Positions 40,286 to 48,886 of a DNA stretch of 64,000 nt are shown here, in pieces; the first letter of the stretch is position 1; each line of letters starts with the position of its first letter. The DNA is from RGIG2134 sp964461115 (GTDB taxonomy: Bacteria > Cyanobacteriota > Vampirovibrionia > Gastranaerophilales > Gastranaerophilaceae), in NCBI GenBank assembly GCA_964461115.1, contig CAYWSX010000006.1, forward strand, positions 62,001-126,000. Reading direction: 5' to 3'. A model generated the notes under the pieces. The model had not been told where the DNA came from. It was given only the letters and a program-made list of their open reading frames with translations, and made no database searches. Made by a program: the position numbers and the translations under genes.

Positions 40286-41027
40286 CCATATTCTCCTTTG
40301 CTTCTTGGGTTTCTAAATAATAAGTATATAATTCAGGAAAAAGTTTTTTTGCAGTTTCAATTTCATTATTATTTATTAAGCTGTGAAAAACCATAGAATA
40401 ATACTTTTGCTGTTGTCTGCCTGTTAGATCCTCTTGGAAATATTTAAGAATATTATCAATGTCATTGATATTCTTATGAATTTTATCGATATAATCTTTA
40501 AATTCATAAGGAGACCCTAATATTACTGCAGCATTTTTAGAAATGTTTTTTGGAGAAGTAATCACTTCTTTTTGCTCATCTGTGATCTTGTACACTATTT
40601 CAAAACCACCCTGTTCATCTATGTATAAAAAACCTTGTTCGCGCCTAACAGGAAATCCATAGCTGGAGTGAGAACCGAATGTCTGTATCGGCAAAAGCAT
40701 TCCTCTGTTTTCAGGCTTGTGTAAATAGTCATATGTTCTATCAGGATTCAAGCCTGTTATACCCGTAGCGTTTGTTATTATATGTTTGTCTACGCTATAA
40801 TTAAAATCTATTTTCCAGCCATACGGTACATTTTTGATCTTTTTATTTTCGTATTTAAATCCTCCTAACCCCAAATATTGATATGGATAATCCGGAAGAA
40901 AGCTCTCTGGCAATTCACTATAATAATCGCCTTTAAAAGCGATTGGTGTATTTGAGCGGACTAATCGGTTACTAGTTTTACATAAAATGTTTGGATACGT
41001 TGTGTTTATTCTTTGAGTTGAAACCAT
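40275..41027 (-). CDS. Hypothetical protein with N-terminal AFKG motif
   Basis: A 250-residue protein. ATG 41027 is chosen because GAGGT lies 5-6 bases before it; an upstream ATG at 41039 contains that site. The N-terminus is Asn/Thr/Ser-rich and disordered and holds NTPIAFKGDYYS, the same F-[KR]-G element as in the next gene. The middle is beta-rich with aromatic residues (LPDYPYQYLGLGGFKY, GWKIDFNYSVDKH), and the last 80 residues are helical. No signal peptide or membrane segment. Not recognised; probably a lineage-restricted protein acting with the gene it overlaps. Confidence 0.55.
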   Translation of the reverse strand: MVSTQRINTTYPNILCKTSNRLVRSNTPIAFKGDYYSELPESFLPDYPYQYLGLGGFKYENKKIKNVPYGWKIDFNYSVDKHIITNATGITGLNPDRTYDYLHKPENRGMLLPIQTFGSHSSYGFPVRREQGFLYIDEQGGFEIVYKITDEQKEVITSPKNISKNAAVILGSPYEFKDYIDKIHKNINDIDNILKYFQEDLTGRQQQKYYSMVFHSLINNNEIETAKKLFPELYTYYLETQEAKENMDEN

Positions 41028-41130
41028 TTTATACCTCATGTCTTTGTGTAAATTATATGGCTATTATAAAAATCATAAAGAATTATTTTGTTAGTTTGCA
41101 GGAGATATTTTTACATTTCTTATAAAAAGA

Positions 41131-41159
41131 AAAAAGGGGTTTTTGAAAACCCCTTTTTA
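41131..41159 (-). terminator. Terminator after nrdJ
   Basis: AAAAAGGGGTTTT / AAAACCCCTTTTT hairpin, 19 bases past the nrdJ stop. It separates nrdJ from the 41027>36569 run. Confidence 0.8.
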
Positions 41160-41177
41160 TTTGAAATCAGATGGAAC

Positions 41178-43145
41178 TTACGAACATCCTGAGTAGCCGC
41201 AATTTAAGCAGATAAAGCAGCCTTCACCGTATCCGAGAACTTTGCCGCATTCAGGGCATTTATGCTCTTGACCTTGGTTGTCTTCCTCTTCAACAGCCTT
41301 GATTTCAGGAAGTGTTTTGTCGTCTTTCTTCTCAAGGTTCATAGGCTGGAACTGTCTGGAGTTGTTTCTGTAAACAGTTATACCTTTGAGGTTGTTGTCG
41401 TAAGCTAAAATATAAGAATCAGCTACATCTTCGCGAGTTGCATTTTCTTCAAAGTTAACTGTTTTTGAAACAGCGTTGTCTGTGTGAAGCTGGAATGCGG
41501 CTTGCATTTTAACGTGCCAATAAGGCGAAACATCATGCGCGCAAGCAAAGATTTTTTTAGCTTCTTCGGGAACTTCTGCACAGTGTGCCAAAGTACCGTC
41601 GATAGAGATTTTGGTCATCAACTCTTCGTTGTAGAATCCATGTTCAATAGCATATTCTTTAAAAATAGGGTTCACTTCAACCAGTTTTGTTCCGTCCATT
41701 ACGTCACGGATGAAAACTAGTCCGAACAAAGGCTCAACGCCGCCTGAAGCGCTTGCAATCATTGAAATTGTTCCTGTTGGAGCAATACAAGTTGTTGTCG
41801 CGTTTCTGATACCGTGCTGTTTGATTTGAGCGTCTAAGTCAGCCCACATATCGTCAGAAATCAGTCCCGCTGATTTACCTTGGTATTTTTTAGTCAAGAA
41901 ATCTTGTCCGTCGTATATGCTGCCTTTAAAGTTGTTAAAGCTGCCGCGTTCTTTTGCAAGTTCGATTGATTTTACTTTTGAATGGTAATCAATAAACTCC
42001 ATAATTTGCGAAGCAAGTTTTGTTCCCTCTTCTGAGCTGTAAGAAAGACCTAATTGCATAAGCATGTCAGCCCATCCCATTACACCAAGACCGATTTTTC
42101 TGTTGTTTTGTACCATTTCAGAAATTTGCGGAAGTGGGTAGTTGTTCACAGCGATAACGTTGTCAAGGAAGTGAATAGCCATTTTTGTAGTTTCAGCTAA
42201 CTTTTCCCAATCAACACTAAAGTTTCCTTTTTCACCTTTGAGCATAATTCCAAGGTTGATTGAACCAAGGTTGCACGCTTCGTAGGAAAGAAGAGGAACT
42301 TCGCCGCAAGGGTTTGTAGACTCGATAGGACCTACAAGCGGTGTAGGGTTGTCGTAGTTCATTTTGTCGATGAAAACGATACCCGGCTCGCCGTTTTTCC
42401 ATGCGCCTTCGACGATTAAATCGAATACAGCTTTTGCACTTAATTTACCGACAGGATTTTTAGAATTAGGGTGAATTAAGTTGTAATCTCTACCTTCTTT
42501 TAATGCTTCCATAAACTCATCTGTAATAGCAACGGAAATATTGAAGTTGTTTAATTTAAAGTTGTCTGATTTACAGTTGATAAAGTCTAAAATATCCGGG
42601 TGGTCAACTCTTAAAATACCCATGTTCGCGCCGCGTCTTGTTCCGCCTTGTTTTACGGCTTCAGTTGCTGCGTTAAATACTTCCATAAAGCTTACAGGAC
42701 CTGACGAAACGCCCATTGTTGAACGTACAACATCATTTTTCGGTCTCAATTTTGAGAACGAGAAGCCTGTTCCGCCGCCTGATTTGTGGATTAATGCAGT
42801 ATTTTTAACTGTTTCAAAAATTCCTTCCAAGCTGTCTTCAACAGGAAGTACAAAACATGCTGCTAATTGTCCGAGTTCACGCCCTGCATTCATTAATGTC
42901 GGTGAGTTGGGCATAAAGTAGCGGTTTGTTATTGTTTCATAAAATTCTTTTGTTAATGCTTCAACTTGAGCGTCAGAAGCCCCGAATTTTTTGTCCGCAC
43001 CTGCTAAAAATGAAGCCACACGATAGAACATATCCTGCGGTGTTTCGACAGGTACACCGTCTTTATCGCGTTTAAGATATCTTTTCTCTAATACCTTAAC
43101 GGCGTTTTCAGATAAACTGATTTTTTCTTGCAAATCCACACTCAT
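41178..43145 (-). CDS. nrdJ: Adenosylcobalamin-dependent (class II) ribonucleotide reductase
   Basis: A 655-residue class II RNR that reduces ribonucleotides with a radical from vitamin B12 and therefore works with or without oxygen. The family segments FMPNSPTLMNAGRELGQLAACFVLP read in parts, IHKSGGGTGFSFS, TRRGANMGILRVDHPDILDFI read in parts, the active-site loop ESTNPCGEVPLL and ATTTCIAPTGTISMIA are present. There is no N-terminal ATP cone. The C-terminus is a zinc ribbon, CPECGKVLGYGEGCFICLNC, used to pass electrons. GAGGAGG precedes the ATG. I saw neither a B12 riboswitch nor an NrdR box upstream. Confidence 0.96.
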   Translation of the reverse strand: MSVDLQEKISLSENAVKVLEKRYLKRDKDGVPVETPQDMFYRVASFLAGADKKFGASDAQVEALTKEFYETITNRYFMPNSPTLMNAGRELGQLAACFVLPVEDSLEGIFETVKNTALIHKSGGGTGFSFSKLRPKNDVVRSTMGVSSGPVSFMEVFNAATEAVKQGGTRRGANMGILRVDHPDILDFINCKSDNFKLNNFNISVAITDEFMEALKEGRDYNLIHPNSKNPVGKLSAKAVFDLIVEGAWKNGEPGIVFIDKMNYDNPTPLVGPIESTNPCGEVPLLSYEACNLGSINLGIMLKGEKGNFSVDWEKLAETTKMAIHFLDNVIAVNNYPLPQISEMVQNNRKIGLGVMGWADMLMQLGLSYSSEEGTKLASQIMEFIDYHSKVKSIELAKERGSFNNFKGSIYDGQDFLTKKYQGKSAGLISDDMWADLDAQIKQHGIRNATTTCIAPTGTISMIASASGGVEPLFGLVFIRDVMDGTKLVEVNPIFKEYAIEHGFYNEELMTKISIDGTLAHCAEVPEEAKKIFACAHDVSPYWHVKMQAAFQLHTDNAVSKTVNFEENATREDVADSYILAYDNNLKGITVYRNNSRQFQPMNLEKKDDKTLPEIKAVEEEDNQGQEHKCPECGKVLGYGEGCFICLNCGYSGCS

Positions 43146-43364
43146 GGATAAAACCTCCTCCTAAAATTGATGTTCTAACATTATACTGTAAACCTCTAAA
43201 AAAAATTAGTAATTTTTTGTAAACTTTAAATGATGAATTTTTTGACATTATTAAAATTTTGTCATGTTGTTTTCGGGGCTGTGTCATGGGGCATGTTAAC
43301 TGCATTTTGGTAATTCTCTTTACAATATTTTTAAAATGTAATTTTAATTACTTTTTGTTTTATG

Positions 43365-43370
43365 TATAAT
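43365..43370 (+). promoter_or_regulatory. -10 box before the 62-residue gene
   Basis: A perfect TATAAT in the nrdJ/43432 divergent region, 62 bases before the ATG; the -35 (TTTTAA) is weak. Confidence 0.35.
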
Positions 43371-43431
43371 AAGTTTAGTTGATAATTTTCAACATTTTTA
43401 TCCGAAACATTTGGGGAATAGAGGTTTTACC

Positions 43432-43620
43432 ATGAAAACATTAATTAAAGAAAATGATTTTGCAAATCAGAATATAGAAAGCGTAATAAAGAAGTTAAAT
43501 TCATATATTTCACACCCTGACAACAGAAGCAAGATTTTAACACGTGCTTCAATGCCTAATGAAAGTGAAACTCTGGCTGAATGGCAAGATGAACTCGTGA
43601 CTTCAGATTTTCGCTGGTAA
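43432..43620 (+). CDS. Small hypothetical protein
   Basis: A 62-residue hydrophilic protein beginning MKTLIKENDFANQNIESV. GAGGT 7 bases upstream supports ATG 43432. It is predicted mostly helical, with one low-complexity-free body and a tryptophan-rich end (ETLAEWQDELVTSDFRW). No signal peptide or known motif. It is followed by a 230-base spacer full of GCATGC-type palindromes. Confidence 0.5.
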   Translation: MKTLIKENDFANQNIESVIKKLNSYISHPDNRSKILTRASMPNESETLAEWQDELVTSDFRW

Positions 43621-43652
43621 TTTTCTATATAAGATTTATTAACTTTCGTTAA

Positions 43653-43782
43653 GCATGCAAAACGCATGCACAGCATGAATTTCGGGAAAATGCCCGAAAA
43701 TATTAAATATTGTAAATTTAACACTAAATATCTTAAAAGCCATGCCCGGCATGCATTTTGCCGTTGCAGGCATGGTTTTATG
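43653..43782. repeat. GCATGC-type palindrome cluster
   Basis: Several CATG-centred words in 130 bases: AGCATGCAAAACGCATGCA, AGCATGAA, CCATGCCCGGCATGCAT, GGCATGG. A related cluster occurs at 1139-1195. These could fold as short hairpins or be sites for a DNA-binding protein or methylase. Confidence 0.4.
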
Positions 43783-43854
43783 AAAAACAATCCTAGCCCG
43801 CATTAGCGCCGTATGTTTATTATTATTTTATTGGATTGAAATTTATGGAATAAA

Positions 43855-44433
43855 ATGATAAACGACTGTTTTGTAGGGCACAATGCTAATAACATCACGG
43901 ATTTGAGGGCAGAAAAACTTTATAGGGAAGCGGAAGATGATTTTCGTCATTTTTCAAAACCCTGTGAGGCTCTTGAAAAGCTCGACAGAGCGATAAAATA
44001 TTCTCCGGGCTTTGCGAAAGGACTGCGCTTTAAAGGCGATATTCTTCTTTTATCGGGCAAATTTAAAGAGGCTCTGGATCTTTATAAAACGGCAGAAAAT
44101 CTTTCGGGAGAAAACCCTCAAATTTGTACATGCATCGCAAATTCGTACTTGATGTTGGAAGAATATACTAAGGCAATGGTGTATGTTGAAAAAGGTCTGA
44201 ATTGTGAGAAAAAACCTTTTGGCGGAACTTATAAAGCTCTTTTTGACTTGAAAACAACAATATTAATAAATCAGCAAAAGTATGAAGAAGCTGAAAAAAC
44301 CCTTGAAAACGCAAGATACAACCTTTATACTTCTGAATTGGACGAATTACGTGGAAAAAAATTAAGTTTAATTAAACAAAAAAAAGAAATGTTAAACAAA
44401 ATTAAACGTTCTTATTTGAAAATTATTAAATAA
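43855..44433 (+). CDS. Tetratricopeptide-repeat protein
   Basis: A 192-residue soluble helical protein. At least three TPR units are visible: ALEKLDRAIKYSPGFAKGLRFKG, FKEALDLYKTAENLSGENPQICTCIANSYL read in parts, and EYTKAMVYVEKGLN, with a further degenerate unit (YEEAEKTLENARYNL). The C-terminal 25 residues are Lys-rich. TPR proteins are adaptors; no partner is evident. The ribosome-binding site is weak. Confidence 0.75.
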   Translation: MINDCFVGHNANNITDLRAEKLYREAEDDFRHFSKPCEALEKLDRAIKYSPGFAKGLRFKGDILLLSGKFKEALDLYKTAENLSGENPQICTCIANSYLMLEEYTKAMVYVEKGLNCEKKPFGGTYKALFDLKTTILINQQKYEEAEKTLENARYNLYTSELDELRGKKLSLIKQKKEMLNKIKRSYLKIIK

Positions 44434-44546
44434 AAACCAATGTCTGAAATCTATGCTATGTTTGATAAATAGCTGTTTTTAGATTTTGCATATGCTGTTT
44501 TACGTCATAATTGACCAGGAAAAATACCCGGGTGGGTGATACAAAT

Positions 44547-44609
44547 CTAAGGACTTTTAACGTCTTATTGTAAGTAAATTATTTCATAAAAGTCGTTTAA
44601 AGACCTTTT
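44547..44609. promoter_or_regulatory. Inverted pair of 22-bp imperfect dyads before the XRE gene
   Basis: Two related sites, 44547-44568 and 44588-44609, agree at 16 of 22 positions when one is inverted; each is itself a partial dyad (AAAAG...CTTTT type). Their position 40-100 bases upstream of the helix-turn-helix gene suits an autoregulatory operator. Confidence 0.35.
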
Positions 44610-44650
44610 GCGCAAATTAATAGGAATATACAATAAAAACAAAGGTATTT

Positions 44651-45325
44651 ATGCAAAATTTAAAAGAAGCTTTCGGAAAAAGAATAAAAGAATTGAGAAA
44701 ATCAAGAAATATGACGCAAGAGGAACTTGCGGAATTTCTGTCATTGAATCCTCGCCAGCTGACAAGAATCGAAGCCGGAGAAAATTTTCCATCTGCGGAA
44801 TCATTGGCAAAACTTTGTTGCGCGTTGGATATTGATATGAAATATTTATTTGATTTTGAATGGAACAAGGAAATTACTCTTCTTTCAACAGGTACAGACG
44901 ATTTACCTGTTATAAAATTGGTAGAAAAAAATAACAAAATGAATCTTAAAACGCCAAAAGACAAAGTATTTGAAGATGCGGGCATTGGCAAAGAAATTCC
45001 TGCGGCCGGCTCTGAAGCGGCGATGATTAATATGGCAAAGCGCTTGAATAAACCTCTTACGGTTGAGCATTTTAACGATAAAAAGAGAAAATACGTTAAA
45101 ACCTATTATCCTAACGGGAAGTCTGAAGTGACTATATCTGAAAAAAATATTCAAGCTGAAAATATTCAGAATTATGTTAAAAATAAAATGAAAGACTATT
45201 CGGTTGATGTTGAAAAACTTGATTTTATCAAGCTTGCGGTTGATTCTTTAGACAGCAATGAAGCATTGAATGAATTGAAAATTTTCTTAAAAGGCATGGA
45301 GCTTGCTAAGAAATTTTCAAAATAA
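44651..45325 (+). CDS. XRE-family helix-turn-helix regulator
   Basis: A 224-residue protein. Residues 5-65 are a Cro/CI-type helix-turn-helix (GKRIKELRKSRNMTQEELAEFLSLNPRQLTRIEAGENFPSAESLAKLCCALDIDMKYLF, read in parts). The remaining 155 residues are polar, with a segment FNDKKRKYVKTYYPNGKSEVTIS and a helical end; this effector domain is not one I recognise. It stands alone between a TPR gene and a convergent kinase-like gene. Autoregulation through the dyads at 44547-44609 is possible. Confidence 0.8.
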   Translation: MQNLKEAFGKRIKELRKSRNMTQEELAEFLSLNPRQLTRIEAGENFPSAESLAKLCCALDIDMKYLFDFEWNKEITLLSTGTDDLPVIKLVEKNNKMNLKTPKDKVFEDAGIGKEIPAAGSEAAMINMAKRLNKPLTVEHFNDKKRKYVKTYYPNGKSEVTISEKNIQAENIQNYVKNKMKDYSVDVEKLDFIKLAVDSLDSNEALNELKIFLKGMELAKKFSK

Positions 45326-45339
45326 TTTTGTATAAATAA

Positions 45340-46200
45340 TTAAGCCGTAAAGCTGTTAGTGACAGTGTACATATATTCCAAAAACTGTTTGTAATAAATA
45401 AGATGAGATTCCCCGTTTATAATAACGTCACATTCGTTTTTCTGAGGCTGAACGTATTTTTCTGACGCAATTTGAATGTATTCCCAATGTTTAAGGGCAT
45501 TGTCATCATCTTGGTTTCTTTCGGCTGCGCGGTTGAGGAACCAGCGCTTTTGAAGTGCTTTATCAATGTCTACGAAAATTTTTATGTCAAAAACATCTTT
45601 GATATCTTTGTAAACCGATGCGATACCTTCAACAACAATAATTTTTTTGGATTTTTTTTCAATTGCATTCGGAAGACTTATTCCTGTTCCGTTTACGAGA
45701 TATTGAGGTATTTTTATATCTTCACCGGATTTTAATTTAATTAAATCTTCTTTTAGTAAATTAAGCTGGAAACTTTCAGGTGAATCGACATCATAGCCGT
45801 GGTCTCTCAATGCATCGAAACTGCCGTATTTTTTAATTAATTCTGAAATATCATTAAAATAATGGTCTGCGCTGACAATTTCTATAGGCATGTTAAACTT
45901 TTCAATTGCGTTAATTATAGTATTGCAAATTGTGGTTTTACCGCTTGCGCTTTCTCCCGTGAGTGCAATCATAATCCGTTCGTTCGGATTGTCAATTAAT
46001 CTGCGCGAAAATTTTGAAATGAAGTCAGGTTTAACTTCTTTAAAAATCGGAAGTTCACTTTTTCTGTCATGCGCAATGATTTTTTTAAGTTTAGATTGCA
46101 GATAAAATGCAAGAAACTCCCGTCCTGTCTTAGTTGAAAAGTCAGGTTTTTGAAATTTAAGGTTTTCGGCTTGTTGTTCTTTTTCAATCAAACTAATCAT
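45340..46200 (-). CDS. Uridine kinase-like P-loop protein
   Basis: A 286-residue protein. An N-terminal helical extension of about 75 residues precedes a P-loop kinase domain of the uridine kinase/phosphoribulokinase family: Walker A TGESASGKTT (81-90), VSADHYFNDISELIKKYGSFDALRDHGYDVDSPESF read in parts, which holds the substrate-binding Asp and the Asp-rich turn, KIIVVEGIASVY (Walker B), and KRWFLNRAAERN in the lid. It probably phosphorylates uridine/cytidine or a similar small molecule; the extension is unusual for udk, so the substrate is uncertain. Confidence 0.8.
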   Translation of the reverse strand: MISLIEKEQQAENLKFQKPDFSTKTGREFLAFYLQSKLKKIIAHDRKSELPIFKEVKPDFISKFSRRLIDNPNERIMIALTGESASGKTTICNTIINAIEKFNMPIEIVSADHYFNDISELIKKYGSFDALRDHGYDVDSPESFQLNLLKEDLIKLKSGEDIKIPQYLVNGTGISLPNAIEKKSKKIIVVEGIASVYKDIKDVFDIKIFVDIDKALQKRWFLNRAAERNQDDDNALKHWEYIQIASEKYVQPQKNECDVIINGESHLIYYKQFLEYMYTVTNSFTA

Positions 46201-46255
46201 ATGTTTCTCATAATACTGCTAAAGATTTTTATTTGCTATTCATGTATAAAAAGTG

Positions 46256-46284
46256 TTACAAAGTATTTCTTTTCACGCTATAAT
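46256..46284 (+). promoter_or_regulatory. Promoter of hisAIE-hisD
   Basis: TTACAA (46256-46261), a 17-base spacer and a perfect TATAAT (46279-46284), 31 bases before the ATG. Confidence 0.65.
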
Positions 46285-46315
46285 CTTAGTTATAATTGAC
46301 AGAAGAGGAATGAAA

Positions 46316-47545
46316 ATGATTATACCAAGTATTGATTTAATGAACGGAAAAGCCGTACAGCTTAAGCAAGGTAAGGAAAAAGTCCTTGAGCGTGAAGATG
46401 TTCTCGAATTGGCAAAATATTATGCAAGATTTGGCGAAGTTGCAGTTATTGACCTCGACGCCGCTATGGGAAAAGGCGATAACGAAGCGCTGATTGCAAA
46501 AATTTGCAAAATAGCGAAGTGCCGTGTGGGCGGAGGTATTCGGGATACTGATAAAGCGAAGAGGATTCTTGCTAACGGTGCGAAAAAAATTATTATCGGA
46601 ACAGCGGCAAATGAAGAATTCTTGTCCAAGCTGCCTTGTGACAAGGTGATTGTTGCCCTTGATGCAAAAAACGGGAAAGTAACAACTGAAGGCTGGACAA
46701 AAGAGCTTTCTGAGACGCCTGAAGATTTTGTAAAAAGATTTGATAACCTTTGTTCGGGTTATTTATATACAATAGTTGAAAAAGAAGGAATGATGGGCGG
46801 AACAGACATTGACGCTATCGAGAAAATTCAAAAAATTACTAAAAAAGATATAACCGCGGCAGGCGGTATTTCAACGATTGATGAGATTGTGAAACTGAAT
46901 CGAATGAACATCTCAACTCAGCTCGGTATGTGCATTTATACAGGCGCTGTGGATTTGGTTGAGGCTTTTTGTGCGGTTCTGGACTTTGATAAACAAGACG
47001 GCATGATTCCGACAATTGTGCAGGATTGTAAATCAAAACAGGTCTTAATGCTTGCTTATTCGAATGAAGAGGCGGTGAAAAAGACGCTCAAAGACGGATT
47101 AGGAACATATTACAGCCGTTCAAGAAACGAACTTTGGACAAAAGGTCTGACTTCAGGACACACGCAAGAGCTTGTTTCCGCGCGTTTTGACTGTGATTTC
47201 GATACTTTGCTTTATACCGTCAATCAAAGCGGAAATGCTTGTCACTTAGATAGATTTTCTTGTTTTGAAAGTAAGGATTTTTGCTTGGATGACTTGTATT
47301 CATTGCTTTTGGACAGAAAAGCAAAATTGCCTGAAAAATCTTTTACAACAAAGCTTTTCAAAGACAGAGCCTATTTAAATGCAAAAATTATGGAAGAAGC
47401 CGGCGAAGTCATTGATTTTGAAAACGGTGAAGATGAATTGCAGTGGGAAGTTGCGGATTTAACGTACTTTGTTTTGACCTTAATGGCAGCGCAAAACATT
47501 ACGCCTCAAGAAGTTTTAGCAAATCTTGCCTCAAGGACGAAATAA
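46316..47545 (+). CDS. hisAIE: HisA-HisI-HisE fusion (trifunctional histidine biosynthesis enzyme)
   Basis: A 409-residue fusion. ATG 46316 is chosen from GAGG at 7 bases and the standard HisA start MIIPSIDLMNGKAVQL. Residues 1-222 are HisA, the ProFAR isomerase (catalytic Asp7; second Asp in VALDAKNGKV; CRVGGGIRD and AAGGIST phosphate loops). Residues about 223-320 are HisI, the PR-AMP cyclohydrolase (MLAYSNEEAV, YYSRSRNELWTKG, SGHTQ, FDCDFDTLL, GNACH metal ligands). Residues about 321-409 are HisE, the PR-ATP pyrophosphohydrolase (KIMEEAGEVIDF, WEVADLTYFVL). It would carry three of the early steps in one chain. The stop shares its A with the hisD start (TAATG). Confidence 0.92.
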   Translation: MIIPSIDLMNGKAVQLKQGKEKVLEREDVLELAKYYARFGEVAVIDLDAAMGKGDNEALIAKICKIAKCRVGGGIRDTDKAKRILANGAKKIIIGTAANEEFLSKLPCDKVIVALDAKNGKVTTEGWTKELSETPEDFVKRFDNLCSGYLYTIVEKEGMMGGTDIDAIEKIQKITKKDITAAGGISTIDEIVKLNRMNISTQLGMCIYTGAVDLVEAFCAVLDFDKQDGMIPTIVQDCKSKQVLMLAYSNEEAVKKTLKDGLGTYYSRSRNELWTKGLTSGHTQELVSARFDCDFDTLLYTVNQSGNACHLDRFSCFESKDFCLDDLYSLLLDRKAKLPEKSFTTKLFKDRAYLNAKIMEEAGEVIDFENGEDELQWEVADLTYFVLTLMAAQNITPQEVLANLASRTK

Positions 47546-48783
47546 TGAAAATAATCGATTATAAAAATTTAACAAAAGATTTTTTCTCAAAAATCGAGTT
47601 TGAGACTCTCGAGAGTGTGGATAAAATTATTACTGCCGTAAAAAAAGACGGTGATATTGCAGTGAAAAAATATTCTGAGCAGTTCGGGGATGGCAAACTC
47701 GAGAATTTTGAGGTTACGCAAAGTGAAATACAAAATGCATTAAATTCTGTAGATGAAAATATTTTAGAGGCGATAAAATATGCTGTTTCGACTGTAAAAA
47801 AGTTCAGTGAAGAGCAGCTGGCATGCTTAAAAAATCTCGATACCGAAATTAACGGGGTTTCATTGGGACATAAGGTTATTCCGATTGAAACTGCGGGATG
47901 TTATATCCCGGGCGGGAATTATCCGCTGCCAAGCAGTGCGATTATGAACATTGTTCCTGCCAAAGTTGCGGGTGTAAAAAAAGTTATCGCAGTTTCTCCG
48001 AAAATGCAGCCGGCAACTATCGCTGCGGCATATTTAGCGGGTGCGGATAAAATTTATAAAATAGGCGGTGTGCAAGCTGTTGCTGCCCTTGCATATGGCA
48101 CCGAAAGTGTTGAAAAAGTCGATATAATAACAGGACCGGGAAATAAATTTGTAACTGCGGCAAAAAAAGCTGTGTATGGTGAATGCGGGATTGATTTTCT
48201 TGCGGGTCCCAGCGAAGTTTTAATTGTGGCAGATGATAGTGCAAATCCTGATTTCGTCGCGGCTGATATGCTTGCTCAATGTGAGCATGACAAAGATGCC
48301 AGAGCTTATTTAGTTACTTTTTCGAAAGATTTTGCTGAAGAGGTAAATGAGTCTGCATTAAAATTTCTTTCTACACTTCAAACAAAAGAAATTGCAAAAA
48401 CTGCTTTTGAAAAGTCTTTTGGGGTTATAGTCGACAATGAAATGCAGGCAATTGAACTTGCAAATAAAAAAGCACCTGAGCATTTGGAAATATGTCTTGA
48501 AGATTTATCGAATTTGGATGAGTTTACGAATTACGGTTCACTTTTTGTCGGAAACTATTCAGCAGAGGTTTTTGGGGACTATGTAAGCGGCACAAATCAC
48601 GTTTTGCCTACAAATCAGGTTGCAAAATATTCGGGCGGCTTGAGCGTGTTTAATTTTGTAAAAATTCAGACTTATCAAAACATGGATTCAAAAACTGCCT
48701 CTGATGCCGCAAAGTACGCGTCAAATATTGCTGAAGCGGAAGGGCTTTACGCTCATAAGCTTGCTTCGGATTTGAGAAAATAA
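47545..48783 (+). CDS. hisD: Histidinol dehydrogenase
   Basis: A 412-residue zinc enzyme that oxidises L-histidinol to L-histidine in two NAD-dependent steps. The start ATG 47545 overlaps the hisAIE stop by one base; the frame is open further upstream but only as an overlap with that gene. Visible features are the NAD/substrate segments PIETAGCYIPGGNYPLPSSAIMN read in parts, DIITGPGNKFVTAAKKAV, GIDFLAGPSEVLIVAD, the LAQCEHD zinc/catalytic region and the C-terminal NHVLPTNQVAKYSGGLSVFNF read in parts. hisG, hisB, hisC, hisF and hisH are not in this window. Confidence 0.95.
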   Translation: MKIIDYKNLTKDFFSKIEFETLESVDKIITAVKKDGDIAVKKYSEQFGDGKLENFEVTQSEIQNALNSVDENILEAIKYAVSTVKKFSEEQLACLKNLDTEINGVSLGHKVIPIETAGCYIPGGNYPLPSSAIMNIVPAKVAGVKKVIAVSPKMQPATIAAAYLAGADKIYKIGGVQAVAALAYGTESVEKVDIITGPGNKFVTAAKKAVYGECGIDFLAGPSEVLIVADDSANPDFVAADMLAQCEHDKDARAYLVTFSKDFAEEVNESALKFLSTLQTKEIAKTAFEKSFGVIVDNEMQAIELANKKAPEHLEICLEDLSNLDEFTNYGSLFVGNYSAEVFGDYVSGTNHVLPTNQVAKYSGGLSVFNFVKIQTYQNMDSKTASDAAKYASNIAEAEGLYAHKLASDLRK

Positions 48784-48886
48784 TTTTATTGTAAATTTTT
48801 GTAAAAGAAAATTATATTAGTACTGCATATTCCGCAAATAATCATGTTTTTCAACCTTTTAAACAGTATACAAGAAGAGGACTATC

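Noticed and set aside
43146..43431. B12 riboswitch or NrdR box upstream of nrdJ
   Set aside because: I found neither the B12-box core nor a paired NrdR palindrome in the divergent region.
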